This document shows, one piece after another, positions 14,321 to 23,864 of a DNA stretch of 64,000 bases (position 1 is its first letter; every line of letters starts with the position of its first letter). The translations under genes and the position numbers were made by a program. The stretch spans positions 124,001 through 188,000 of the forward strand of contig JAQSCW010000018.1 in the NCBI GenBank assembly GCA_029945625.1, written 5' to 3'. Below the pieces are notes generated by a model, which did not search any database, had not been told where the DNA came from, and was given only the letters and a program-made list of their open reading frames with translations. Origin of the DNA: a bacterium. GTDB taxonomy: Bacteria > Bacteroidota > Bacteroidia > B-17B0 > Aurantibacillaceae.

Positions 14321-16441
14321 TTAAATGGATAAATACCGCTTTCTGAAGAACCATTCAATGGCCAATGTCAGCAAAATGATCCAAAACAGCCACTTTATTT
14401 CAATGATCGCCAAGGTGGAACTTTGTGAATAAGTGATAGGTTTGATGCGCTCATTTTTGAGCAACTCGGCACTGAGGGATTCTATCTGCGTGGGATAATA
14501 TAATTTTGCTCCGCTTCGGCGGGCGATTTGGTATAAAATTTGATGATTCGCTACCGTATTTATCTTTTCAGCGATAACTTCTTTCACGGCGAGCACTCCT
14601 TTCTTCACATAGCGCTCTCCATTTGCATTTGCAAGGGCCTCGTAGGTATAATCCCCGGGATTTAACAAGCCAATGTTAAGGTGGTAGGAACCGCTGCTTT
14701 TGCTAAAGGTATAATTGAATTTTTTAGTATCAGAATTTGACAGTACCAATGTTATCTCCGGATCCATTATGCGTTCGTAACTCTTGTTATAAACTTCGGC
14801 AGCAATTTCAAAATTCTGATTTTCCCGGATGATTTTAGGGGCCGTTAACCTAAAGAAACTTTTATCGCTTTTTACCGAGAGATACTGTATGGTTTTACCA
14901 ATAAGTTCAGAAAAAAGGGCGTGATTTTTATGCTCGGCAAAATCTTTGAATTTCCATTTCCATAATCCATCAGCCACAAAAGTGGAAAACTTTAGTCCGT
15001 TTGTTTCGCCAAAAAAGAAGATGGGATTTTCGGTTTCAATTACACCAATTCGCTGTTTTAGTATACTATTAGTCCCGTTCGACACCGGGTAGGAGCCCAT
15101 TGGGACACTCAAAGCAGGCAAATCATGGAGCAACTTTTTAAGATCATCGCTTAAGGTAAAAAGGTTGAAGGTGGTGTTGAGGTAGGGCTCTGCGTCGTCG
15201 AATTGGTGCGCGGAGGCGCCATTTACATTAATACCCGGCACAAGGGTATTAAATTTTGGCTGGATGATCCAAAAAGGAATTCCTTTGTTTTTACATTCCT
15301 GCAAAACAAGTGATTGCGCCGATGAATAACCGTGTAAAATAACCAAACTGTAGGGAGTGAGAGGTGTATTAAATTCTGAAAAATAAGCTTCCCGTATTTC
15401 GTAATTTGGATAAGCAGAGAGCACTTCTCTCAATGCCGAGAGATCGGGATGTGGTGCATTTGCCAGAAGCAGGATCTTTTCTTTATTGTTTATGGATTCA
15501 ATCAGAAATGATTGTGAGTTATTTGAAATGTTCTTTTCTCCCTCGAGCTCGGTAACAGTTACAAGGTATTTCGCTATACCGGCCTTTTCCATACTTAAGG
15601 TAAAAGAGCAGGTGGCAATAAACGCCTCTGAATTTACCTTAAGCACTTGATTTCCTTTTTCAACACCATTCTGCCACAGTTTCACCCGTACTTCCTTGTC
15701 CCTAAATTTTTTGACCTGAACAACTACCTCAACCGGAAAATTATTACCTGCATAAACGATTTCATTGTGGTTTATTTTTTGAATCTGCACGTCACGAATC
15801 TCATTGGTGTCGCCCGTGGCAATGGTATATATTGGGAACCCGAGCTTCTCGGCCGAATATAAGGGATTGGCCCCTTTATTATAAATACCATCGCTGGTAA
15901 GAATGAGGGCCCCAATATTTTGATTTGAATAATTATTGTCAATCAGGTTCAACAGGGCGTCCATATCCGTTTCTTTCTCATCAAAACTGGGATTGGAGCC
16001 GGGGATAGCAGTATTACCAAAAAGAAGGTCTTTTACGCTGTATTTTTCCTGCAAAGCCACTCGCAGGGCAGAGAGAGATGTTAACAATTCCGATTTCGCA
16101 TAGCCACTATCATGAGCAGCTACCATTGAACTTGAATTGTCGAGGGCCATCAAAATGATAGGATTTTCCGTTTCCTTGCTAACACTTTTTAATACTATAT
16201 TTAAGAGAAGCAGAACCGAAAGGGTAGTACTTACCAGGCGGAGAACAAACATGCCTCGTATAGCTGCCAAAGGGACTTCGCCGGTTTTTTTAGTTTTGAA
16301 ATAGAGCCAAAAAGACAGGGCCAAAGCAAATGCAAGGCTAAGAACAAAAAAATACCAGGGACTGTTGACTATGATTTTTGAAAGCACAAGACGAAATGTT
16401 ATAGTCGGAAAAACCTGACTTAAGTGAGCATGCCGCCACAC
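14321..16441 (-). CDS. vWA-domain membrane protein
   Basis: This protein of up to 706 residues has two N-terminal membrane segments (about 28-47 and 65-85), a von Willebrand A-like domain starting near residue 95 with MIDAS motif D101-N-S103-S-S105, a long periplasmic-type region of beta strands, and a final membrane segment (IKWLFWIILLTLAIEWFFRKRY). The layout resembles Bacteroidota vWA/BatA-related proteins with glutamine-amidotransferase-like segments (ILLLANAPHPDLSALREVL). Function is unknown. The first ATG overlaps the fabG 3' end by 22 nt; GTG at 16387, just before the first membrane segment, is an attractive alternative start. It is co-directional with fabG and the small gene behind it. 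Confidence 0.75.
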   Translation of the reverse strand: MWRHAHLSQVFPTITFRLVLSKIIVNSPWYFFVLSLAFALALSFWLYFKTKKTGEVPLAAIRGMFVLRLVSTTLSVLLLLNIVLKSVSKETENPIILMALDNSSSMVAAHDSGYAKSELLTSLSALRVALQEKYSVKDLLFGNTAIPGSNPSFDEKETDMDALLNLIDNNYSNQNIGALILTSDGIYNKGANPLYSAEKLGFPIYTIATGDTNEIRDVQIQKINHNEIVYAGNNFPVEVVVQVKKFRDKEVRVKLWQNGVEKGNQVLKVNSEAFIATCSFTLSMEKAGIAKYLVTVTELEGEKNISNNSQSFLIESINNKEKILLLANAPHPDLSALREVLSAYPNYEIREAYFSEFNTPLTPYSLVILHGYSSAQSLVLQECKNKGIPFWIIQPKFNTLVPGINVNGASAHQFDDAEPYLNTTFNLFTLSDDLKKLLHDLPALSVPMGSYPVSNGTNSILKQRIGVIETENPIFFFGETNGLKFSTFVADGLWKWKFKDFAEHKNHALFSELIGKTIQYLSVKSDKSFFRLTAPKIIRENQNFEIAAEVYNKSYERIMDPEITLVLSNSDTKKFNYTFSKSSGSYHLNIGLLNPGDYTYEALANANGERYVKKGVLAVKEVIAEKINTVANHQILYQIARRSGAKLYYPTQIESLSAELLKNERIKPITYSQSSTLAIIEIKWLFWIILLTLAIEWFFRKRYLSI

Positions 16442-17166
16442 ACATTAATGCACTGGCCTGTGATGTAGGTGCTGAGGTCGCTTGCCAGGAATAGGGTGAG
16501 GTTAGCTACATCTTCGGGTGAGCCGCCACGTTTGAGAGGAATAGCATCGCGCCATTGTTGAATCACCTTTTCATCGAGGGCACCTGTCATTTCAGTTTCA
16601 ATGAAGCCCGGGGCGATGGCATTGCTCCGAATGTTTCGTGAACCAAGTTCCAGGGCAATGGATTTTGTGAAACCAATAATTCCTGCTTTTGACGCAGCGT
16701 AATTACTTTGTCCGGCATTTCCTTTCACTCCCACTACTGAACTCATATTTATAATTGATCCTTTTTTGGCTTTGAGCATGGGGCGCTGAACCGCTTTTAC
16801 CAAATTAAATACCGATTTGAGATTGGCGTTGATCACTTCATCCCATTGCTGCTCACTCATGCGCATCAGCAGGGTGTCGCGCGTGATGCCGGCATTGTTC
16901 ACAAGCACATCAACGGTGCCAAAGTCCTGTACAACAGCATTTACCAGTTCTTCGGCGGCTTTGAAATTGGCGGCATCACTTTTGTAAGCCTTCGCCTTTA
17001 CTCCGAGCGCCTGTAGTTCCAGCTCAATTGCCCTCGCTTTTTCGTCGGAACTCACGTACGTGAAGGCAATTTGTGCCCCGTTTTTTGCAAAGGTAGTGGC
17101 GATGCCTTTGCCGATTCCGCGGGTTGCTCCCGTAATTAAGGCCACTTTGTTTTGTAATAGCTGCAT
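16420..17166 (-). CDS. fabG: 3-oxoacyl-[acyl-carrier-protein] reductase
   Basis: This 248-residue short-chain dehydrogenase has the full FabG signature: cofactor loop TGATRGIG (12-19), NNAG (90-93), catalytic S143, Y156 and K160 in the SSVVG and YAASK blocks, and the closing TGQCINVCGG. It reduces 3-oxoacyl-ACP in fatty-acid elongation. Other SDR enzymes share the fold, but the overall match and GSPEDVANLTLFLASD are typical of FabG. It has its own promoter upstream. Confidence 0.93.
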   Translation of the reverse strand: MQLLQNKVALITGATRGIGKGIATTFAKNGAQIAFTYVSSDEKARAIELELQALGVKAKAYKSDAANFKAAEELVNAVVQDFGTVDVLVNNAGITRDTLLMRMSEQQWDEVINANLKSVFNLVKAVQRPMLKAKKGSIINMSSVVGVKGNAGQSNYAASKAGIIGFTKSIALELGSRNIRSNAIAPGFIETEMTGALDEKVIQQWRDAIPLKRGGSPEDVANLTLFLASDLSTYITGQCINVCGGMLT

Positions 17167-17185
17167 AATTTTGAATGTGAATTTT

Positions 17186-17193
17186 CAAAGATA
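17186..17193 (-). promoter_or_regulatory. Bacteroidota -7 element for fabG
   Basis: The minus strand reads TATCTTTG, a full TAnnTTTG match, 19 nt before the fabG start codon. Confidence 0.5.
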
Positions 17194-17443
17194 GGGTTTA
17201 ATTTGAAAGCTCGGAAAAAAGCAGGGAGCGAAGGGATTTGATTTTGGCACAGCATTTGCAACAGCTGGAATAGACCGAAACTCGCATTTACACAAGATCG
17301 GATTTGGCCTCAAAAAGCCCAAGAAAAGAAAGGAGAGCAGGCGTTCTGTTTTTTTCTCAAAAATAGTGAGGAGAAGCGCAAAATAAGGAGGTCAAATATT
17401 TCCGGGATTTGTATTATATTAGGAAATTCTAGCAAGGTATTTG

Positions 17444-17451
17444 TATATTTG
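17444..17451 (+). promoter_or_regulatory. Bacteroidota -7 element for the T9SS cargo
   Basis: TATATTTG, a full TAnnTTTG match, ends 21 nt before the ATG at 17473. No -33 TTG at good spacing. Confidence 0.5.
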
Positions 17452-17472
17452 TAAATTGTTAAATAAAAAATT

Positions 17473-20172
17473 ATGAGAAAATTACTAGCGTTCCTTTTTA
17501 TCTGTGCGAGTTTTTATTCTAAGTCACAAGCCATTTGCGCCGGATCGAGTGCTACTCTAAGTGCCCCCAACCCAAGCAACCTTGGTCAGCCCTCGTATAC
17601 CTTGCTCCCTGGCGGATCTAGCAATAATACAGGTATTTTTGTTGTTTCTCCTCTCACTACCACAACATATACGTTTTTGACCAGAGGAACCAGCGGCAGT
17701 TCAGTAATAACAACCTCTTCGGTAACAATCCTTACGGTAAATCCTCAACCTAAGGTGGTTCCCACCGTCACTTCGGCTAATTGTACCAGTACTGTGAGTG
17801 GTTTTAACCTCAATTTAACATTTACGCCATTATCTCCCGTTCCGGGCTATACGGTGCTTTGGGGTCCGCCGCTACCTCCTCCAAACATTCCTATCGGAAT
17901 TCTGTCACCCCAACAAACCAGCGTGGCCACCGGCGTTTCTCCGGGGTCCTACGAGGCTACAATCACAGCTGTTGGAGGTTGCCAGGTTCTTGTTAATTTC
18001 ACCATTAATCCCGCTCCAGCTCCCGCTACCTTTTCGTTAATGCCGTATGGCAGTGTTTACACGCTTACCTGTGTCCAACCCACTATTGATGTAACGGCGT
18101 CAAATATCGCCAATACCTATACGTGGTCAAATACATCCTCTCTTCCTATTATTTCACAAAGTGTGAATTTGAATGTTGGTAATTTAGGGACTTGGTCCGT
18201 AACAGGTCAAAATACCACCTCGGGATGTGTTAAAACACTCACATTCCAGCTGGTGCAGAATGTCAATACACCTACATCAACCATCAGCCAGTCTTTGATC
18301 GCCATCACATGCGGAAGCGCCATTCCAACAATTTCTATGACCGCTACTCCCAGTGTTAACATCACACATTACATTTTCGATCCTTTGGGTGGAATCTTCA
18401 TTGCCAACTCTTACACCGCTATTTATACTCCGGGAGGGCCGGGCACTTACACCTATGACTTAATGGATAACGTGAGTGGTTGTAAATCCACAAAACATTT
18501 TACAATCACTTCCACATCTGGTTTCCCTACATATAATGTTACGAGCCCCGATAGCTTTACGTTGGGTTGCACTACCAAAAGCGTAGCCACGATTAATATA
18601 AATGGAGCCGCAACATTTCCTACCCCGGGTGGTGCAATATCATATACTCTCATCGGGCCTCCAACAAGCACAACAATTCCAACAGGAACAAATGTACTTA
18701 GTCCATTTAGTACTTACACGATTAATATACCTGGTACCTGGACGGTTATTGTGAAAGACAATAGCAACTTATGTGAAACGCGAACCCCTATTTCTATTCT
18801 GCAAAACACTTTTGCGCCGGCCATAGCGGCTTCTGCATCTTTAGATTTATATGTATTGGATTGTACTAATACAGTGACAATTCTTCAGGGGTTCAGCGAA
18901 ACACCCAATATCTCCTATAATTGGTCTTTTCAAGGTACTCCAAGCAATTTCCCCGGCAGTACAGTGACTGTTATCGTTAACAAGATCGCCCCTACAACTA
19001 CAATTATTAATACGTATACTTTAACCATCACCGATCTTAGTAGCACGTGCAAGAGTACGACCGTGATCACCATGCGTCAAAATCTATTTGTTCCTAAGGT
19101 GGGCTTCGCACTTGGAGTGCCAGGCATCACGTGTCAAACCCCTACCGTGGTGCTCACCAATACAAGTACTTCCGGCATTCCGGCAAATACATATCCGGTG
19201 ATTTATCCCGTTATTGGGTATATTTGGTCAGGACCCAGTCCGCAGCCAACCGTGCAGGTGAGTACGACTTATGTGGCTTCAATTGTGGGTACCTATACGT
19301 TGGTCGGAAAAGATCTGAACAACGGGTGCTTTGGGGTTGCCACCGGTTCTGTTGATGACCTTAGGGATTACCCTGTCGTGAATAATCCAACGGCGCCGGT
19401 AGCATCTGTACTGGATTGTGGGGCTACATCGACTAAAGTATACCCTGCTATTACCTCTCCTACAAACTCACTTGCCTACCTATGGAAGGCCCCTAATATT
19501 GCATCTGTTAGCTGTAATACGTGCTTCTCTTTAACTACAAATTTTCCCGGAACTTATACTATTACCGTAACAAATACCTTAAATTTCTGTGCCACCAGTT
19601 CTACCATGTCGGTAAAAAATGGCTCACTCACAGGGGCATTTGAGGTTGATCATGATAAAGGGTACGCCCCTTTAAGTGTGAGTTTTATCAATAATTCGTT
19701 CTCCAGCAATTCAAAAGACAATATCAATTCGAATTGGGGATTTGGAAATGGCACTACCTCTGTGTCGGTTCAGGCCAGTGTGAGCCCTGTGGTTGTTTAT
19801 TCTCAGCCAGGTACCTATAGTGTGGTACTGTATGTGAATAAAGGCGCTTGTTTTGATACGGCCACTAAATTTATTACCGTGGAAGTGCCTTCAAAACTGG
19901 AGATTCCTAATATGTTTACACCAAACGGGGATGGAATTAACGATTTATATTTCTTAAAAACTTCGAATCTAACCGAAATCAATTTCAGGATCATTGACCG
20001 TTGGGGTCATTTGGTATATGAACTTACAAGTTCTACCGGAAACGTGTTATGGGATGGTAAAAACCAAACCGGGGCTGAGGTGGCTGAGGGCGTTTATTAT
20101 TTTACGTTGAGCGCTACGGGCAAAGATGGCGTTTCTTATAACGAAAAAGGTCAGATTACACTACTGAGGTAG
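17473..20172 (+). CDS. Large secreted protein with PKD domain and type-B T9SS (CHU_C) sorting domain
   Basis: This 899-residue exported protein begins with a signal peptide (MRKLLAFLFICASFYSKSQA). Most of it is a series of Ser/Thr/Pro-rich Ig-like repeats with paired cysteines (recurring patterns such as GTYTYDLMDNVSGC and YTLTITDLSSTC). A PKD domain follows at about 715-810 (YAPLSVSFINNSF, then QPGTYSVVLYV). The last 88 residues are the gliding-motility-associated C-terminal domain: IPNMFTPNGDGINDLYF, RIIDRWGHLVYE, WDGKNQTGAEVAEGVYYF. This domain targets T9SS type-B cargo to the cell surface in known systems. The cargo function (adhesin or surface fibre) is inference. It is monocistronic and ends at a terminator. 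Confidence 0.9.
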   Translation: MRKLLAFLFICASFYSKSQAICAGSSATLSAPNPSNLGQPSYTLLPGGSSNNTGIFVVSPLTTTTYTFLTRGTSGSSVITTSSVTILTVNPQPKVVPTVTSANCTSTVSGFNLNLTFTPLSPVPGYTVLWGPPLPPPNIPIGILSPQQTSVATGVSPGSYEATITAVGGCQVLVNFTINPAPAPATFSLMPYGSVYTLTCVQPTIDVTASNIANTYTWSNTSSLPIISQSVNLNVGNLGTWSVTGQNTTSGCVKTLTFQLVQNVNTPTSTISQSLIAITCGSAIPTISMTATPSVNITHYIFDPLGGIFIANSYTAIYTPGGPGTYTYDLMDNVSGCKSTKHFTITSTSGFPTYNVTSPDSFTLGCTTKSVATININGAATFPTPGGAISYTLIGPPTSTTIPTGTNVLSPFSTYTINIPGTWTVIVKDNSNLCETRTPISILQNTFAPAIAASASLDLYVLDCTNTVTILQGFSETPNISYNWSFQGTPSNFPGSTVTVIVNKIAPTTTIINTYTLTITDLSSTCKSTTVITMRQNLFVPKVGFALGVPGITCQTPTVVLTNTSTSGIPANTYPVIYPVIGYIWSGPSPQPTVQVSTTYVASIVGTYTLVGKDLNNGCFGVATGSVDDLRDYPVVNNPTAPVASVLDCGATSTKVYPAITSPTNSLAYLWKAPNIASVSCNTCFSLTTNFPGTYTITVTNTLNFCATSSTMSVKNGSLTGAFEVDHDKGYAPLSVSFINNSFSSNSKDNINSNWGFGNGTTSVSVQASVSPVVVYSQPGTYSVVLYVNKGACFDTATKFITVEVPSKLEIPNMFTPNGDGINDLYFLKTSNLTEINFRIIDRWGHLVYELTSSTGNVLWDGKNQTGAEVAEGVYYFTLSATGKDGVSYNEKGQITLLR

Positions 20173-20195
20173 CAGGTTTTTGCGCACTATTTTGA

Positions 20196-20222
20196 AGACC
20201 CGGCGAAATGCCGGGTTTTTTT
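20196..20222 (+). terminator. Intrinsic terminator after the CHU_C protein
   Basis: ACCCGGC (20198-20204), loop GAAAT, GCCGGGT (20210-20216), then a T run. Confidence 0.9.
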
Positions 20223-20253
20223 ATGATGCGTTTTTCAATTGCAAATAAAAGCT

Positions 20254-20261
20254 TACTTTTG
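20254..20261 (+). promoter_or_regulatory. Bacteroidota -7 element for sucC
   Basis: TACTTTTG, a full TAnnTTTG match, ends 18 nt before the sucC ATG. Confidence 0.5.
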
Positions 20262-20279
20262 AGGCACACAATATAATCT

Positions 20280-21476
20280 ATGAACATTCACGAGTATCAG
20301 GGTAAAAGCATTTTGAAGAGTTTTGGAGTGGCTATTCAAGAAGGAATTGTTGCGGAAACCACCGAGCAGGCAATTGCAGCTGCAAAAGAACTCAAACAAA
20401 AATATAACAGCGATTGGGTAGTTGTGAAAGCTCAGATCCATGCCGGCGGCAGGGGAAAAGGGGGCGGTGTAAAACTAGCCAAGAACTTGGATGAAGTGAA
20501 AGAAAAAGCCGGCCAAATTCTTGGCATGCATTTGATTACGCCGCAAACCAGCGCCAAGGGAAAATTAGTAAGTAAGGTATTGATCACGCAAGATGTTTAT
20601 TATCCGGGACCTACACCCACTAAGGAGTTTTACATGAGTGTATTGCTTGACCGTGCAAAAGGCCGAAACACCATCGTATATAGCACGGAGGGAGGGATGG
20701 ATATAGAACATGTGGCTGAGCATACCCCTGATAAGATATGGAAAGAAGAAGTAGATCCACGGGTGGGTCTGCAGGCATTTCAGGCCCGAAAAATCGCCTT
20801 TAATCTGGGCTTAAGTGGAAACGCCTTTAAAGAAATGGTAAAATTTGTAACCAGTCTTTATAAAGCCTATGACAGCATCGATGCCTCTTTGTTTGAAATA
20901 AACCCTGTATTGAAAACCAGTGATGATAAAATCATAGCGGTAGACAGTAAGGTGTCGTTCGACGATAATGGTTTGTTTCGTCACCCCGAGTACGAAGCCA
21001 TGCGTGATATAACGGAAGAAGACCCTACCGATTTGGAAGCCCGGAACGCGGAATTGAACTATGTGAAATTGGATGGCAACGTGGGGTGTATGGTAAACGG
21101 TGCAGGTTTGGCAATGGCCACCATGGACATCATCAAGCTGAGCGGGGGAGAACCGGCCAATTTCCTTGATGTGGGTGGCACCGCCAATGCCGAGCGCGTT
21201 GAAAAAGCATTTCGAATTATTTTGAAAGATAAGAACGTAAAAGCCATTTTAGTGAATATTTTTGGCGGAATCGTCCGTTGCGACAGGGTGGCTCAAGGCA
21301 TTGTAGATGCATACAAAAACATGGGTACTATCAATGTACCTATCATTGTGCGACTTCAGGGCACCAATGCCGACCTTGCAAAGAAATTAATTGACGAATC
21401 GGGCCTAAAAGTGTATTCTGCAATTGAGTTTAGTGAAGCGGCGCATCTTGTAAATAAATTATTAAAAGCTAATTAA
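20280..21476 (+). CDS. sucC: Succinyl-CoA synthetase (ADP-forming) beta subunit
   Basis: The 398-residue sequence matches SucC throughout: MNIHEYQGKSILKSFGV, the ATP-grasp segment VVKAQIHAGGRGKGGGVKLA, FEINPVLKT, and the C-terminal CoA-ligase block ANFLDVGGTANAERV, VNIFGGIVRCD, VRLQGTNAD. It couples succinyl-CoA cleavage to nucleotide phosphorylation in the TCA cycle, as a heterotetramer with SucD. sucD is not adjacent, so the subunits are encoded apart, unlike in E. coli. It has its own promoter and no visible terminator. Confidence 0.96.
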   Translation: MNIHEYQGKSILKSFGVAIQEGIVAETTEQAIAAAKELKQKYNSDWVVVKAQIHAGGRGKGGGVKLAKNLDEVKEKAGQILGMHLITPQTSAKGKLVSKVLITQDVYYPGPTPTKEFYMSVLLDRAKGRNTIVYSTEGGMDIEHVAEHTPDKIWKEEVDPRVGLQAFQARKIAFNLGLSGNAFKEMVKFVTSLYKAYDSIDASLFEINPVLKTSDDKIIAVDSKVSFDDNGLFRHPEYEAMRDITEEDPTDLEARNAELNYVKLDGNVGCMVNGAGLAMATMDIIKLSGGEPANFLDVGGTANAERVEKAFRIILKDKNVKAILVNIFGGIVRCDRVAQGIVDAYKNMGTINVPIIVRLQGTNADLAKKLIDESGLKVYSAIEFSEAAHLVNKLLKAN

Positions 21477-21573
21477 AAAAACCTATATTTAAGTCGTGAA
21501 ATAAGCCTCAGTGCGTGGTTTCACCTCGAAGTAAATAGCAAATTCAATAATATTCTAATCAACATACAAACAA

Positions 21574-22461
21574 ATGAACAAATCAACGTTATTATTTTTG
21601 TCTGCAATTACTGCCCTCTCACTCAGCAGCTGTGGTGGTGGAGAAAAAGCAGATGAAACAGAAGCTGTAGATTCCACGAAAACAGAAGAGCCGGCATCAC
21701 CGGTTACAGAAACTTTTTTCCAGGTGCCTTCACCCGGAGAAATGCTCACATTTATAAAGATGGTTGGTGGAAAGAACAACAAGAATATTACGTTCTTAAA
21801 TCCTCCTGCCAACGAAAAAAATTACAGTGACGCAAAAGCGAAATCTCTCAATTTTGGAATTTATACCTGCGATCTTAGTTACTGCAGTATTTTTGAGATT
21901 GGTTCAGAGTCTCTCAAATATTTCAAAACCGTTAAAATAATGGGAGATGAGATAGGGGTATCTACTGCCATTAAACCTGAGGTCCTTAAACGTCTGGAAA
22001 CAAACATTGGTTCACCTGATTCTCTGGCGGTGATCACCGATGACGTGTATTTCTCTTCTTTTGAAGCTCTTGAAGACAGTAAACAAGGTCCAACCCTTGC
22101 TCTAGTGGTTGCCGGCGGTTGGCTGGAAAGCATGTACATTGCCACCAACCTTGCCAAATATGAAAAGAACAGCCCCATCATTGAACGTTTGGCCGATCAA
22201 AAATACACACTTGAAAATCTTATCGAATTTTTGAAAAAACATGAAGCAGATCCAAACGTTGCCGCTGTGAAAGGTGATTTTGAAGGCTTGCTGGCAGAAT
22301 TCAACAAAATTGGAGAACAAGACGCAAAACCATTAAAATCGAACGAGTCAAAAGCTGCTACTCTGGGCGGAGGAAAACAGCTTGTGATCACTCAGGAAGT
22401 GTACGACGCGATCGCGAAAAAAGTAAAGGAGATTCGTAACTCATATACCTTAACCAAATAA
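21574..22461 (+). CDS. Predicted lipoprotein, unknown function
   Basis: This 295-residue protein has a lipoprotein signal with lipobox LSSC (Cys20), followed by GGGEKADETE. The acidic stretch just after the cysteine could act as a Bacteroidota surface-export signal, but this is inference. The body is mixed helical with no catalytic motif recognised. Blocks such as FGIYTCDLSYCSIFEIG and GGWLESMYIATNLAKYEKN look conserved. It starts 97 nt after sucC and is followed 10 nt later by another exported protein, probably as a two-gene operon. Confidence 0.75.
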   Translation: MNKSTLLFLSAITALSLSSCGGGEKADETEAVDSTKTEEPASPVTETFFQVPSPGEMLTFIKMVGGKNNKNITFLNPPANEKNYSDAKAKSLNFGIYTCDLSYCSIFEIGSESLKYFKTVKIMGDEIGVSTAIKPEVLKRLETNIGSPDSLAVITDDVYFSSFEALEDSKQGPTLALVVAGGWLESMYIATNLAKYEKNSPIIERLADQKYTLENLIEFLKKHEADPNVAAVKGDFEGLLAEFNKIGEQDAKPLKSNESKAATLGGGKQLVITQEVYDAIAKKVKEIRNSYTLTK

Positions 22462-22471
22462 TATTAGAAAA

Positions 22472-22960
22472 ATGAAATACTTTTTATCATTACTAGTTGC
22501 GACTGCCTTTAGTACCTCCGTTTTCTCACAAACGAGTGTGTGTGGTCAATTTCATAAGAAATATTGTGTGTTTGAATCAGACAAGGAAACCGGCAAATGG
22601 CAATACAATGCCCAAAGCAAAAGCGGTTTGTTCAATCAGGGTATGGTATCAAAATTACGTTGTGTAATTTACAAAGGCATGGATTATCGCATCTCCGTGT
22701 GTTGCGAGACTATCTTGGGTGAAAAGGTAGCTTATAAGATCTACGATGCCCGTACCAATGAATTATTGTTCGATAATAAAACTGCGGAAGACACGCAGCA
22801 ATTTGAGTTTCAAAGCGTGAGTACGCGTCAGTTGATTATTGAGGTGGTGGTTCCTAAAGGCGCTACCGAAAAAGACAAACACAAAGCTGCTGATGCTGCT
22901 TGTGTTGGTTTACTTATTGAACACAAACTCACCGATAAACAAGGATTTTCGCAATACTAG
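22472..22960 (+). CDS. Small exported protein, unknown function
   Basis: This 162-residue protein has a signal peptide (MKYFLSLLVATAFSTSVFSQ) and a compact, probably beta-rich body with seven cysteines (FHKKYC, LRC, ISVCC), which suggests disulfide bonds. No family was recognised. It follows the lipoprotein gene by 10 nt and ends just before a strong terminator, so the pair forms a unit. Confidence 0.75.
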   Translation: MKYFLSLLVATAFSTSVFSQTSVCGQFHKKYCVFESDKETGKWQYNAQSKSGLFNQGMVSKLRCVIYKGMDYRISVCCETILGEKVAYKIYDARTNELLFDNKTAEDTQQFEFQSVSTRQLIIEVVVPKGATEKDKHKAADAACVGLLIEHKLTDKQGFSQY

Positions 22961-22977
22961 TCCCTATTCTTATTTGA

Positions 22978-23008
22978 GAAACCCAACCCCAATAGGTTGG
23001 GTTTTTTT
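22978..23008 (+). terminator. Intrinsic terminator after the lipoprotein/exported-protein pair
   Basis: A perfect 9-bp stem AACCCAACC / GGTTGGGTT followed by a T run. The panB promoter element begins 4 nt later. Confidence 0.9.
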
Positions 23009-23011
23009 ATT

Positions 23012-23019
23012 TAATTTTG
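23012..23019 (+). promoter_or_regulatory. Bacteroidota -7 element for panB
   Basis: TAATTTTG, a full TAnnTTTG match, ends 16 nt before the panB ATG and directly follows the preceding terminator. Confidence 0.5.
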
Positions 23020-23035
23020 ATCCAAATCCATCATT

Positions 23036-23851
23036 ATGTCGGTTCATAAGGAAATAAAAAAAGTAACTACCAACGTATTACACGAAATGAAGTTGCGCGG
23101 TGAAAAAATCGCCATGCTTACTGCTTATGATTATACGATGGCAAAGATTCTCGATAGTGCCGGCATTGATGTGATATTGGTGGGCGACAGTGCCAGCAAT
23201 GTAATGGCGGGACACGAAACAACATTGCCCATTACGTTAGATCAAATGATTTACCATGCGGGAAGCGTGGTGCGTGGGTCGAAACGGGCTTTGGTGGTGA
23301 TCGATCTGCCTTTTGGTTCGTATCAGGGAAATTCGAAAGAAGCGCTCACCTCAGCTATTCGCATCATGAAAGAAAGCGGAGCACATGCCGTAAAGATGGA
23401 AGGTGGCCGGGAGATCAAAGACAGTGTTGAACGGATTCTTACTGCCGGAATCCCGGTAATGGGGCACCTTGGACTCACCCCACAGAGCATTTATAAATTT
23501 GGAACTTACGAAGTACGTGCCAAAAAAGGAGACGAAGCAGAACGTTTGTTGGAAGACGCGAGTCTTTTAGAACAATACGGTTGTTTTGCCCTGGTGCTCG
23601 AAAAAATACCCGCTACCCTGGCAAAAGAAGTGGCAAAAAGTATTTCCATTCCGGTAATTGGAATCGGAGCCGGAGTGGGTGTTGACGGACAGGTTTTGGT
23701 AACGCACGACATGTTAGGGATGACCCATGAGTTTAGTCCGCGCTTTTTAAGGAGGTACTTGAATTTATACGAGAGTATGGGTACCGCCTTCGAGCAATAT
23801 ATTAAAGATGTAAAGAGCTGCGATTTTCCGAGCGATAAAGAACAGTACTAG
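23036..23851 (+). CDS. panB: 3-methyl-2-oxobutanoate hydroxymethyltransferase
   Basis: This 271-residue PanB makes ketopantoate for pantothenate and CoA. Family blocks are [22 protein letters not shown] (the usual TAYDY start), [20 protein letters not shown], the VKMEGG segment, [12 protein letters not shown] and [18 protein letters not shown]. The metal-binding aspartates and catalytic glutamate positions are intact by eye. It is a single-gene unit; panC and panD are not nearby. Confidence 0.95.
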   Translation: MSVHKEIKKVTTNVLHEMKLRGEKIAMLTAYDYTMAKILDSAGIDVILVGDSASNVMAGHETTLPITLDQMIYHAGSVVRGSKRALVVIDLPFGSYQGNSKEALTSAIRIMKESGAHAVKMEGGREIKDSVERILTAGIPVMGHLGLTPQSIYKFGTYEVRAKKGDEAERLLEDASLLEQYGCFALVLEKIPATLAKEVAKSISIPVIGIGAGVGVDGQVLVTHDMLGMTHEFSPRFLRRYLNLYESMGTAFEQYIKDVKSCDFPSDKEQY

Positions 23852-23864
23852 GCCAAACTGAAAA

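Larger units (their letters stand above)
17167..17472. other. Divergent intergenic region between fabG and a T9SS cargo gene
   Basis: This 306-nt spacer holds the fabG promoter at its left end and a promoter for the secreted protein at its right end (both listed). The middle part shows no open frame of note and no repeat. Confidence 0.6.
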